Assembly (NCBI GenBank): GCA_021740995.1
Contig: JAIOYR010000015.1
Location: 1-56,713, forward strand
Direction of reading: 5' to 3'
DNA: 56,713 nucleotides
From: Taibaiella sp.
GTDB lineage: Bacteria; Bacteroidota; Bacteroidia; Chitinophagales; Chitinophagaceae
This document shows, one piece after another, positions 24,783 to 32,785 of this stretch (position 1 is its first letter; each line of letters begins with the position of its first letter). The position numbers were made by a program, and so were the translations under genes. Under the pieces are notes generated by a model. The model was given only the letters and a program-made list of their open reading frames with translations, was not told the origin of the DNA and did not search any database.

Positions 24783-26551
24783 AAACACCCGTCTGTATAT
24801 GCCTTCTGTTAATGGGAATATTTTCCACTACCCTGTCATCGTATGGCCAGGAAATAAAAATAACACCTGAAACCGGAGGAAGTGCTGAGCGCCCTGATAC
24901 TGAGGAAACCGAAACGGAACAAGCCAGAAGAGCAAAAACCGATGAGCATTTTTTTGAAGCACTGAAAGCCAAGCAACACGACGATATAGAGCAGGCCGAA
25001 GCACTACTGAAGCAGTTTATTGTGAGCAGACCTGAATCTGCGGCAGCTCACTACGAGCTATCCAGAATATACACCGACCAGAAAAAGTCGGGGCTGGCTA
25101 CTGCCAGTATCAAAAAAGCGATGGCCTTAGACCCTGCCAATAAATGGTATAAAGAAGCCTTTGCTACAGTGCTGGTAGCAGCAGGCAGCTATACCGAAGC
25201 CGCAAATGTATATGCAGAACTAACCAAACAGGAAACAAAAGACGAAGAATATCCGGTACAGGCAGCAGAGTTCTATGAGCGGGCGGGCAAGCAACAGGAG
25301 GCACTCAACTATCTGGATATAGCACTGCAACGCACACTGGAAGATGAAGACCTGATGGTACACAAAATGCAACTGTACCTGAACATGAATAATGTGCAAA
25401 AAGCTGCTGATGTAGTACAGGAAATGATAGCCAAAGACCCGAAAAACGGCAAGTATTATAAACTGCTGGGTGAGCTATATGACAACAATAAAATGACTGA
25501 TAAAGCGTCTGCTGTGTATGAGCAGGCACAAAAAAAACTACCTAATGACCCGGCAGTGCAACTGGGGCTTGCCGGCCATTATCTGAGAACAGGAGACAGT
25601 GTACAGTATAAAATCTATGTAAGAAAAGCCATCACCAACAAAGACATAGAAACCGAAGCGCAACTGGAACTGCTGAAAGCCTACATACAGAGCATGCCCG
25701 ATGAGGCTACTGCGATAGCAGAAGCACTGCCGCTGGTATCGCTGCTGGCAGCACAGGAACCTGCTGATGCGGATATACTGGCCTACTATGGCGAAGTGCT
25801 GGAAGGGAGCAACAAAAAAGATAGCGCAGCAGTGATGTACAAAAAATCGCTGGCCTTAAAGCCATCTAACTTCAATGTGTGGGGCAGGCTGATGGTGAGC
25901 TATCTGGACAAACCCTATGCAGACTCGCTGATAAAGTATAGCGAAAAAGCCATGCGGCTGTTTCCGAACCAGTCTATTACCCATTTCTACAATGGCATAG
26001 GGTACATGAATAAAAACAATAACACCGCAGCTATCAAAGCTATAAACCGGGCAATAGACCTGCAACCTGAAACAGAGAAAGAAGCATTGGCGCAGATGTA
26101 CAGTACGCTGGGAGATATATACTATACCAGTAAACAACACCAGTTGTCTGATGAGACCTTTGACAAAGCACTGGCACTGGACCCCAATAATGCAGGTGTG
26201 CTCAACAACTACAGTTACTACCTCTCTGAGCGGGGAGTGAAACTGGATGAAGCAGAGCGGATGTCGAAAAAATCGCTGGAGCTGAGACCAAATGAGCCAA
26301 ACTCTCTGGACACATATGGCTGGATTCTGTACAAAAAAGGAGAATACGAAAAAGCTAAAACATACATACTTAAGGCTATAACCGAATCGAAAGGAGAAGG
26401 AGAGGCAACTCCCTACAACCACCTGGGTGATATACTTTTCAAGCTGAATGAAAAAGATAAGGCTATAGAAGCCTGGAAGAAAGCGAAGGAAAAAGGAAGT
26501 GATGATAAGAACCTGGATAAAAAAATAAGCGAAGGAAAACTGTATGAATAA
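24779..26551 (+). CDS. Exported tetratricopeptide-repeat protein
   Basis: 590 residues with a signal peptide (MKTPVCICLLLMGIFSTTLS, cleavage near SYGQ). The rest is a long array of TPR helices; clear examples are AAAHYELSRIYTDQKKSGLA, GKYYKLLGELYDNNKMTDKA, GVLNNYSYYLSERGVKLDEA and NSLDTYGWILYKKGEYEKA. It should be a periplasmic scaffold binding partner proteins. It overlaps the nucleotidyltransferase by 4 bp and the DUF4292 gene by 8 bp. This gene order recurs in Bacteroidota, pointing to an envelope-assembly task, but the partners are unknown. Confidence 0.88.
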   Translation: MKTPVCICLLLMGIFSTTLSSYGQEIKITPETGGSAERPDTEETETEQARRAKTDEHFFEALKAKQHDDIEQAEALLKQFIVSRPESAAAHYELSRIYTDQKKSGLATASIKKAMALDPANKWYKEAFATVLVAAGSYTEAANVYAELTKQETKDEEYPVQAAEFYERAGKQQEALNYLDIALQRTLEDEDLMVHKMQLYLNMNNVQKAADVVQEMIAKDPKNGKYYKLLGELYDNNKMTDKASAVYEQAQKKLPNDPAVQLGLAGHYLRTGDSVQYKIYVRKAITNKDIETEAQLELLKAYIQSMPDEATAIAEALPLVSLLAAQEPADADILAYYGEVLEGSNKKDSAAVMYKKSLALKPSNFNVWGRLMVSYLDKPYADSLIKYSEKAMRLFPNQSITHFYNGIGYMNKNNNTAAIKAINRAIDLQPETEKEALAQMYSTLGDIYYTSKQHQLSDETFDKALALDPNNAGVLNNYSYYLSERGVKLDEAERMSKKSLELRPNEPNSLDTYGWILYKKGEYEKAKTYILKAITESKGEGEATPYNHLGDILFKLNEKDKAIEAWKKAKEKGSDDKNLDKKISEGKLYE

Positions 26552-27419
26552 ACTAACAAACTGTACTATAGTATTGTTGAGCCTGTGTTTGTTAACGTCG
26601 TGCAGTAGTAAAATATTTGGCGGTAAAAAAAGCAGAAAAAAAGGTGATGTTGCAAAACAGACACCTACCGACACTACCAGAACAGCAACAACGCTGCAGC
26701 AGGCAGTAGCCAATACCACCATACCGGTAGCTACACCGGGTGCTAAGCCCCTGATAGCTGAGCTAACCCCAATATGGAATAAGCGGATGAGTTATACTAC
26801 CTTCTCCGGCAAGGCAAAGGTGAACCTGGAAGGACCGGATTTGTCGTACGACCTGATTATGAATTTCAGGGTAGAAAAAGACAAAAAGATATGGGCGCAT
26901 ATAAGTGCTTTGGGTGGACTGGTGTCGGTGGCAAGAATATATGTAACACCCGATAGCTTCTTTATGCTCAACTATACCGAAAAGGAAGCCACAAGACTGC
27001 CCCTGAGAGATGCTGCAAAAGTATTGCCGATACCGGTGAGATTCTCTCAGCTACAGAACCTGATGCTGGGCGAGCCGCTGGCAGATGGTGTGATAACCAA
27101 TGCCGAATCGAAAGAACTACTGTGGTCTTTGCACACGGAAGACAGCAACTATATTCAGAATATAAATTACCGAAAAGCGGACAGCTTAATGACACTGGGG
27201 CATCTGGATACCCGAATGCCAAACGGCCCACATGCAATGATTGAGTATAACAACTACGAGGCAGTAAACAACCGGAAAGTATCAACCAATCGTGCAGTGC
27301 GGATACAAAACGGCGTGAACAACTATACGCTGGATATGAACATATCGAATCCGGAATTTGATAAAGAGTTGGAGTTTCCGTTTTCAATACCAGGAAATTA
27401 TACGATCAAAAACAACTAA
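26544..27419 (+). CDS. DUF4292 lipoprotein, LolA/LolB-like fold
   Basis: 291 residues. Lipobox LTSC (Cys20) after a signal helix, a Lys/Thr-rich linker, then the DUF4292 body: FSGKAKVNLEGPDLSYDLIMNFRVEKDKKIWAHIS, ALGGLVSVARIYVTPDSF and the C-terminal EFPFSIPGNY. The half-barrel sequence pattern resembles LolA/LolB lipoprotein carriers, and being lipidated it resembles LolB in architecture. A role in accepting lipoproteins or lipids at the outer membrane is plausible but inferred. It overlaps its neighbours by 8 bp and 1 bp. Confidence 0.85.
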   Translation: MNKLTNCTIVLLSLCLLTSCSSKIFGGKKSRKKGDVAKQTPTDTTRTATTLQQAVANTTIPVATPGAKPLIAELTPIWNKRMSYTTFSGKAKVNLEGPDLSYDLIMNFRVEKDKKIWAHISALGGLVSVARIYVTPDSFFMLNYTEKEATRLPLRDAAKVLPIPVRFSQLQNLMLGEPLADGVITNAESKELLWSLHTEDSNYIQNINYRKADSLMTLGHLDTRMPNGPHAMIEYNNYEAVNNRKVSTNRAVRIQNGVNNYTLDMNISNPEFDKELEFPFSIPGNYTIKNN

Positions 27420-27988
27420 TGCCCAATCTCTTCATCATATCGGGGTGCAATGGTGCGGGCAAAACTACTGCCAGCCTGACGATACTGCCCGATATACTGG
27501 ACTGCCGCGAATTTGTAAATGCGGACAATATTGCTGCAGGTATATCTCCCTTCAACCCGGAGAGTGTGGCTATAGAGGCAGGCAGGATAATGCTGCACCG
27601 TATAGCTGAGCTGCTGGCGAGCGGGGTAGATTTTGCGATAGAGACCACACTGGCTACCCGTAGCTATGTGTGGCTGGTAAAGAAAGCAAAAGCACTGGGG
27701 TATAATGTGTCGCTGATATATATATGGCTCAACAGCCCCGAACTGGCTGTGCAACGTGTGGCAGAAAGGGTGAAAAATGGCGGACATAATATACCGGAAG
27801 ATGTAGTGAGAAGAAGATACTACAAGGGCATCAGCAATCTATTTCGCCTGTTTATGCCTATAGTAGACACCTGGATAATTGCAGATAACTCGCCCGGCAC
27901 GCTGATACCTGTGGCACGTAAGGAATCAGAATTTGACAATATCATAGAAAATAACGACATTTGGCATTCCATCAATAATCTATTATGA
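27419..27988 (+). CDS. Zeta-toxin-like P-loop kinase
   Basis: 189 residues. Walker A is SGCNGAGKTT (Lys15). FVNADNIAAGISPFNPE, AIETTLATRSY and the arginine-rich RVAERVKNGGHNIPEDVVRRRY lid follow the zeta-toxin/AAA_33 nucleotide-kinase pattern. Zeta toxins of epsilon-zeta systems phosphorylate UDP-N-acetylglucosamine and block wall synthesis, but many chromosomal relatives are untested kinases. Its ATG overlaps the DUF4292 stop (TAATG) and its stop overlaps a 59-codon ORF (ATGA). No epsilon-like antitoxin is recognisable. It sits where a peptidoglycan hydrolase gene often follows DUF4292. Confidence 0.85.
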   Translation: MPNLFIISGCNGAGKTTASLTILPDILDCREFVNADNIAAGISPFNPESVAIEAGRIMLHRIAELLASGVDFAIETTLATRSYVWLVKKAKALGYNVSLIYIWLNSPELAVQRVAERVKNGGHNIPEDVVRRRYYKGISNLFRLFMPIVDTWIIADNSPGTLIPVARKESEFDNIIENNDIWHSINNLL

Positions 27989-28164
27989 ACAGTAAGCAAC
28001 AAAATGCTGAATTGTTGAATAAAATAGAGGCGGGCCTTAAACTGGCTATCCGCAGGCTTTATGAGCAAAAAGCAGCCAATAATGAGATGGCAGTGATTTG
28101 CGAAAACGGAGTGATAAAACACCTTCCCGCCAGGGATTTGCTGCAGCAGCAAGATAAAAAATAA
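27985..28164 (+). CDS. 59-residue partner ORF of the zeta-like kinase
   Basis: ATG overlaps the kinase TGA by 4 bp, ends TAA at 28162-28164. The first ~30 residues form a charged amphipathic helix (LLNKIEAGLKLAIRRLYEQKA), then a short strand pair NEMAVICENGVIKHLPARDLL. No membrane segment or signal. I do not recognise a named family. Translational coupling to the kinase suggests a regulator or antitoxin-like partner, though antitoxin genes more often precede the toxin. Coding status is supported by the overlap and the sensible amino-acid pattern. Confidence 0.6.
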   Translation: MNSKQQNAELLNKIEAGLKLAIRRLYEQKAANNEMAVICENGVIKHLPARDLLQQQDKK

Positions 28165-28417
28165 GTGTTTTAAAGGTTTTACCGCAAAAGCGCAATAGAC
28201 GCTGAGATACACGTGTGGTTGATTCACCATCTACCTGCGGCAGGCAGGCAAAGGGCACGAAGGACACAAAGGGGTGTTTTTTTGGGTTTACCTTTTACTG
28301 CAGGCGCTAAAGCACTAAGATCTACGATTTTGTTTCAAGGTAGTTAAGACTTGTAAAGCAGGTTTTATGATGAGGAGCAATAAAGCCTTGCACCAATACA
28401 AACAGCAACCTCAGTTA
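28165..28417. repeat. Intergenic repeat-rich spacer
   Basis: 253 bp with degenerate 'accgcaaaagcgcaatagacgc' type sequence near 28180-28200, the palindromic element at 28234-28248 and 'aaagggcacgaaggacacaaagg' type sequence after it. It resembles the spacers near 39331, 40221 and 47790. No gene. Confidence 0.5.
28234..28248. repeat. Palindromic intergenic element (copy B, left arm shortened)
   Basis: CCTGCGGCAGGCAGG; it equals the right 15 bases of the full element at 39341-39359. Confidence 0.6.
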
Positions 28418-28717
28418 TCAATAATCTATTGTAGCCTGTATGCCTCTGTCTATGAGTGCTTCGGCCTGCGGCCGCAGGTCGTTGAAGTTTCCTTTTTTTA
28501 CGCCACACTTACCTCTATGATGCACTATAAGCGCACACTGCTCCGCCTGCATAGGCTCATGCCCACAAATATCTACCAGCGACTCTATAACCCAGTCGAA
28601 AGTATTGACATCATCGTTCCAGACAATAAGATTATGAAGCGTTTCTTCTATTACGTCTGTTGCTTCATTCGCATCTGTCTGCCATTGGGTGGCAGCATTG
28701 CGTAATGCGTTATTCAT
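28418..28717 (-). CDS. clpS: ATP-dependent Clp protease adaptor ClpS
   Basis: 99 residues. The N-degron binding core is plain: HNLIVWNDDVNTFDWVIESL with the Asn-Asp pair that holds the substrate alpha-amino group, then DICGHEPMQAEQCALIVHHRGKCGVKKG. ClpS delivers proteins with destabilising N-terminal residues to ClpAP (ClpC in Bacteroidota). clpA/clpC is not adjacent. An exact TACATTTG element ends 4 bp before the ATG. Confidence 0.94.
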   Translation of the reverse strand: MNNALRNAATQWQTDANEATDVIEETLHNLIVWNDDVNTFDWVIESLVDICGHEPMQAEQCALIVHHRGKCGVKKGNFNDLRPQAEALIDRGIQATIDY

Positions 28718-28721
28718 ATAG

Positions 28722-28729
28722 CAAATGTA
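28722..28729 (-). promoter_or_regulatory. clpS promoter -7 element TACATTTG
   Basis: Exact consensus on the minus strand, ending 4 bp before the clpS ATG, so the mRNA would be leaderless or nearly so. Confidence 0.5.
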
Positions 28730-28839
28730 AGAAACAGGGAATGAAATTCAAGAGAGAAAATTGGATTTTTACTTTGGTGAAGAGCCGGCATGGCATAGAA
28801 TATGAAAAATAGTAAATAGCTGCCAGAAATATAAAATTG

Positions 28840-28847
28840 TACTTTTG
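28840..28847 (+). promoter_or_regulatory. Promoter -7 element TACTTTTG for the glycosyltransferase cluster
   Basis: Exact TAnnTTTG, 14 bp before the ATG at 28862. Confidence 0.55.
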
Positions 28848-28861
28848 CAGAAATACAGCAC

Positions 28862-30157
28862 ATGCTTTACATTAAGCTTAAGAGAGATGTATATTCGCTA
28901 TATCTGGCATTACAATACTTCAGGCACAAAAGAAAGAAACATTACCCAAAATGCTTTGCAGTAGCAGCGCAGATAGAGTATCTGGAATCAAATATCTCTT
29001 ATGGTGTAGCATCATTTCTATTCTCATTGCTGCGCAACAAGTATGAAGTAAGTGAATGTGGAAAAGACTGTCCTTACATAAACTCCGTTGTAACGAGGTT
29101 TACGGAGTCCAGCCGGTCCTTTCTTCAGAATGATCTGTTGTTTATAAAGCCATACATATCTGAGCAGGAAAAGGGGGTACTAATGGTAAAGTATACGGAA
29201 GTAGTCAATGCCATTCCCTTTCTCTTCGACCTGCATAAATTACAGCAAAGATACCACCTGGTGTTGGAGCAAAGTTCAGAAAGCCCCTTTCAGCCGTTCA
29301 ATGCATTTATACCCAACGACTCGCTGGTGTTTATACAGTCTGTAAGTGAGCGGGAGCGGGTACAGCATCGGAAACATGGCTTCATACCGGTGCCACTCAC
29401 TTCGGGCGACTGGGTAAATAAGCACAACTTCTACTCCGACCATAGCATAGTCCGGAAATATGATTTTTGTGTCATTTCTAATTTCATACCGCTGAAACGC
29501 TACCCTTTTTTGTTTTCGGCACTCAAGAAACACTGGAAAGGACCGCTGAAAATGGCAATAGTAGCATCGGGACATGTAGGTGAAAACAGACAATGGATGG
29601 AGCGGCTGCTGGAAGAGTATGGGTTCACGGATAATGCAGAGATATTTATAGAAATACCTCCGGCACAGGTGAATATGATTATGAATCAGTCGTACTGCCA
29701 TGTAATGTGCTCTATGCGGGAGGGATCGCCCAAAGTGAACTTTGAGAGTATGATAACCGGCACTCCGGTAGTGATACACAGAGACCACCTGGGATTCTCG
29801 AACTGGAAATTCAAAGCACCGATGGTAATCAACTATACCGGCGAAGACGACATAGTAGATGCTATAAAACAGTGTGCAAAAGCCGATAAAAAAGAGGTAG
29901 CAGACCTGGCCGGCAAAATGATAGGCAGCGCGAGGGCTACTGACGTGCTGAACAAGGAAATAAAAGAGGCTACGCTAAAACATGGGGAAAAATGGACGAA
30001 AGACATCTTTGAAAAGGTAAACAATGTACATACTTTCTATGCAAATAAAGTTGATGTAGAAAGCTGCCTCAGCGACTACCACTATCTTCAATCGTGCGCA
30101 AACAGTTTTTTCGGGTACAATGCCGATGAGGTGATAGAACTGTTCAGAAACAACTAG
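28862..30157 (+). CDS. GT-B glycosyltransferase (group 1 / GT4-like)
   Basis: 431 residues, cytoplasmic, no membrane segments. The C-terminal half has YDFCVISNFIPLKRYPFLFSAL (start of the second Rossmann domain), KMAIVASGHVGENRQW, and MREGSPKVNFESMITGTPVVIH, the E-x7-E-like donor-binding region of GT4 enzymes. The N-terminal acceptor domain is unfamiliar. It is the first of a three-gene group of glycosyltransferases and probably helps build a surface glycan. Donor and acceptor unknown. Confidence 0.78.
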   Translation: MLYIKLKRDVYSLYLALQYFRHKRKKHYPKCFAVAAQIEYLESNISYGVASFLFSLLRNKYEVSECGKDCPYINSVVTRFTESSRSFLQNDLLFIKPYISEQEKGVLMVKYTEVVNAIPFLFDLHKLQQRYHLVLEQSSESPFQPFNAFIPNDSLVFIQSVSERERVQHRKHGFIPVPLTSGDWVNKHNFYSDHSIVRKYDFCVISNFIPLKRYPFLFSALKKHWKGPLKMAIVASGHVGENRQWMERLLEEYGFTDNAEIFIEIPPAQVNMIMNQSYCHVMCSMREGSPKVNFESMITGTPVVIHRDHLGFSNWKFKAPMVINYTGEDDIVDAIKQCAKADKKEVADLAGKMIGSARATDVLNKEIKEATLKHGEKWTKDIFEKVNNVHTFYANKVDVESCLSDYHYLQSCANSFFGYNADEVIELFRNN

Positions 30158-30159
30158 CT

Positions 30160-30167
30160 TATCTTTG
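30160..30167 (+). promoter_or_regulatory. Promoter -7 element TATCTTTG before the GT39-like gene
   Basis: Exact consensus just after the preceding stop, 95 bp before the ATG at 30263. It would give a leader of about 90 nt. Confidence 0.4.
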
Positions 30168-30262
30168 CAAGAGGATAAAATAAATTATACCTTAGCCCAC
30201 GCTGATAAACATATAAGACACCCTGTAAAAACGAAGGGTATATATGCACAACCGACAAATAT

Positions 30263-31774
30263 ATGAGTAAAAATAACAAGGTATTATTGTTCAGTTTGTC
30301 TGCTTTGTATGTTCTTTATCATCTGGCCACCCTATCTTATTCACCCATACCATGGTTCGATGAGGTTTGTTTTGCCAGTATCACCAAGTCGTATATTGAA
30401 AACGGCACTTACTTTCAGGAAGCCAGGTCTATTAGTCTGGATGAGCAGGCATCTATGGTATACGGACCGGTTTATTTTGTATTGCAGTCGTTTATCATAA
30501 AGCTGTTTGGATGGAAGTTGTTTGTTTTCAGGCTGTCTAATTGTCTGTTCGGCATTCTAAACCTCTATCTGATATTCAGGATATGCCGCTATTTTGGATT
30601 TGCCGTGGCTACAGCACTATTCACAATAGTTTTTGTGGCTTTTGACCCCGCATATACGCAGTTTCTGCATTCTGGCCGAATGGATTTTATAGCCTTGTTT
30701 TTCTTCTTTACATCGTTTCTGCTATTTGTAAGCACAGAAAATAAGGGCGATGGAAAAAACACACTGAAGGCAGTAGCTATAGGTGTACTGCTATCGCTGG
30801 CATTGCTCACCAACCCAAGGGTGATGTTTGCTTTTTCGGTCTATGCAGCCTATTCCATTTACGAGCTTATAACGGCTGGCAAAAAAGGCATACTCGCCGT
30901 TTTTATAAAATACCTGATTATACTGGCTGTGTGCAGCGGCATCTACTATCTGTGGATATATTTCAAATTCGGCAGCCTGCAGCATTTTATATTCAAAAAC
31001 TACTCCGGTAATCAGGTAATGCAAACGCATGTAGGCTTCTCACTCAGCGAAATGTACCTCAACTCAAAACTACTGATGTATGGTTTCGGATTTCTGTGTG
31101 CGTTGTTGCTGGTATTTACCGGCAGAGCCATGAAAAATATCAAGCTGTTGCTGTTTACAGTCCCTGCTATTCTGCTGTTTATATTAATAGTAGGCGGGTC
31201 GCTGGGAGGCAGGTACTATGCTATGGTAGCTCCGTTTGTTGCAATACTGATAGTGGGTGCTACCGTACATCTTAGCAGCAGTAAATTATTGGCAGCACCC
31301 GTGCGCATTGCCGCAGCCGCATTTATCGTGTTTTTCGTATTCAAGGGTATCTATGTTTTTGGTACGCTACAGCAGCGAGACCCTGTATATAATGAAAAGA
31401 TGATATCGAAATACCTAACGAAAAACACTAAGATTGCAGGTGATTTTGCTTTCTATTACATTGCCCTTCACAACAACTGCTCTTTCCAGAGCACATCCTG
31501 GAACGGCCAATTGGATACTGTGCTGAATCACTTCAGAAAAAACAAGTACGACTACTTCATTTTCAATAAAAACAATGCGAACAGAGAGATGGTGGTAAAT
31601 GCTGCACTGAAAGGCCGATATGAGCTGATAGCTACTTATGAAAACGAATCTGAGTACAACTTCATCTCCCGTCTCATAAAAAAAATGAGGTTCAGTATTA
31701 CAGAAGACTATTCTTGCTACATATATAAGTATACAGGCGAGGCCGACACTAAGGACGTGCCAGCACAACAGTAA
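30263..31774 (+). CDS. GT39/PMT-type membrane glycosyltransferase
   Basis: 503 residues, about eleven hydrophobic segments. After TM1 it has PIPWFDEVCF, the catalytic acidic motif of GT-C enzymes (Asp-Glu), then a periplasmic loop and FVFRLSNCLFG, typical of the ArnT/PMT group. A soluble C-terminal domain of ~110 residues follows the last TM. It should use a polyprenyl-phosphate sugar donor at the periplasmic side. The downstream GT4 gene starts 2 bp after its stop, so the two are co-translated, suggesting consecutive steps on one glycan. Confidence 0.8.
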   Translation: MSKNNKVLLFSLSALYVLYHLATLSYSPIPWFDEVCFASITKSYIENGTYFQEARSISLDEQASMVYGPVYFVLQSFIIKLFGWKLFVFRLSNCLFGILNLYLIFRICRYFGFAVATALFTIVFVAFDPAYTQFLHSGRMDFIALFFFFTSFLLFVSTENKGDGKNTLKAVAIGVLLSLALLTNPRVMFAFSVYAAYSIYELITAGKKGILAVFIKYLIILAVCSGIYYLWIYFKFGSLQHFIFKNYSGNQVMQTHVGFSLSEMYLNSKLLMYGFGFLCALLLVFTGRAMKNIKLLLFTVPAILLFILIVGGSLGGRYYAMVAPFVAILIVGATVHLSSSKLLAAPVRIAAAAFIVFFVFKGIYVFGTLQQRDPVYNEKMISKYLTKNTKIAGDFAFYYIALHNNCSFQSTSWNGQLDTVLNHFRKNKYDYFIFNKNNANREMVVNAALKGRYELIATYENESEYNFISRLIKKMRFSITEDYSCYIYKYTGEADTKDVPAQQ

Positions 31775-31776
31775 CT

Positions 31777-32766
31777 ATGCTTACAGTAACACACTATTAT
31801 AGAGAAGTAAGAAACACCGGTCTATCTATAGAGGGCATATTCACCACTGTAAAAAAAGACCTGGACGACCAGGCTGTAATCAGTAATTACTTCTGCAACC
31901 CTGCGAAGTCCAGATTGCAAAACACGAGAGAGGCCAAAAAGTATGCCAGCGAAATAAACCACATAACGGGTGATGTGAATTTTCTGGCGATGGGGCTTAA
32001 AGGAAGAAAAAACATACTAACAATTCACGACTTTGGGTACTACGAAAACCCCATTCACAAATGGTGGAAGAAGGCTATCTACAGCCTGTTCTGGTTTAGA
32101 CTGCCCCTAAAGTACATTGATATAGTAACTGTAGTATCGGAGTTTACCAAAGAAAAACTGATAAAGTATTTCGACTTTCCGGAAGACAGGATAAGGGTAA
32201 TACCAGACCCGGTGAAACCGGTATTCAGGTATGCCAAAAAAGAAGTGCTGAATAAGATACCAGTAGTGCTGATGCTGGGCACGGGTAAGCATAAAAATCT
32301 GGACAACCTGATAGAAGCAGCAAAAGGCACTAACTATCACCTGGAAATAGTAGGCTGGCCGGCAAAGGATGAACTGGAAAAACTGAAGGAATACAAAATA
32401 GCCCATACAGTATGTAACAACCTGACAGAAGAACAGGTGTGGGAGCGGTATGTGGCTTGCGATGTATTGTACATTGCCTCTCACTACGAGGGCTTTGGAA
32501 TGCCGATAATAGAGGCGCAAGCAGTAGGGCGACCGGTAATAACCAGTAATATAGGTGCAATGCTGGAACTAGGTAAAAACTCAGCAATACTGGTGGACCC
32601 ACTAAAGCCGGATGAAACCCGAAATGCTATAGCTGCGCTGGTAAGCGATAAGCAATACTATGACAAGGTGGTAGCAAAGGGGCTGGAAAATGCCGGCAAG
32701 TATGAACACCATGTAGTATCGGCGCAATATCTTGAAGTATATAAAGAGCTGGCAGGAGGCGCGTAG
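31777..32766 (+). CDS. GT4 family glycosyltransferase
   Basis: 329 residues. Clear GT4 layout: ILTIHDFGYYENP and DIVTVVSEFTKEKLIKYF in the N-terminal domain, then PVVLMLGTGKHKNLDNLIEA, and the donor site ASHYEGFGMPIIEAQAVGRPVITSN. Retaining, cytoplasmic, NDP-sugar dependent. The N-terminal domain is short compared with most GT4 enzymes, but the start at 31777 directly after the preceding gene is convincing. Works presumably on the same glycan as its two upstream neighbours. Confidence 0.88.
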   Translation: MLTVTHYYREVRNTGLSIEGIFTTVKKDLDDQAVISNYFCNPAKSRLQNTREAKKYASEINHITGDVNFLAMGLKGRKNILTIHDFGYYENPIHKWWKKAIYSLFWFRLPLKYIDIVTVVSEFTKEKLIKYFDFPEDRIRVIPDPVKPVFRYAKKEVLNKIPVVLMLGTGKHKNLDNLIEAAKGTNYHLEIVGWPAKDELEKLKEYKIAHTVCNNLTEEQVWERYVACDVLYIASHYEGFGMPIIEAQAVGRPVITSNIGAMLELGKNSAILVDPLKPDETRNAIAALVSDKQYYDKVVAKGLENAGKYEHHVVSAQYLEVYKELAGGA

Positions 32767-32785
32767 GAATAGAATAGCACCCCTA

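Noticed and set aside
25856-26722. Leftward 288-codon frame opposite the TPR and DUF4292 genes
   Set aside because: Phe/Val-rich antisense shadow crossing two well-supported genes.
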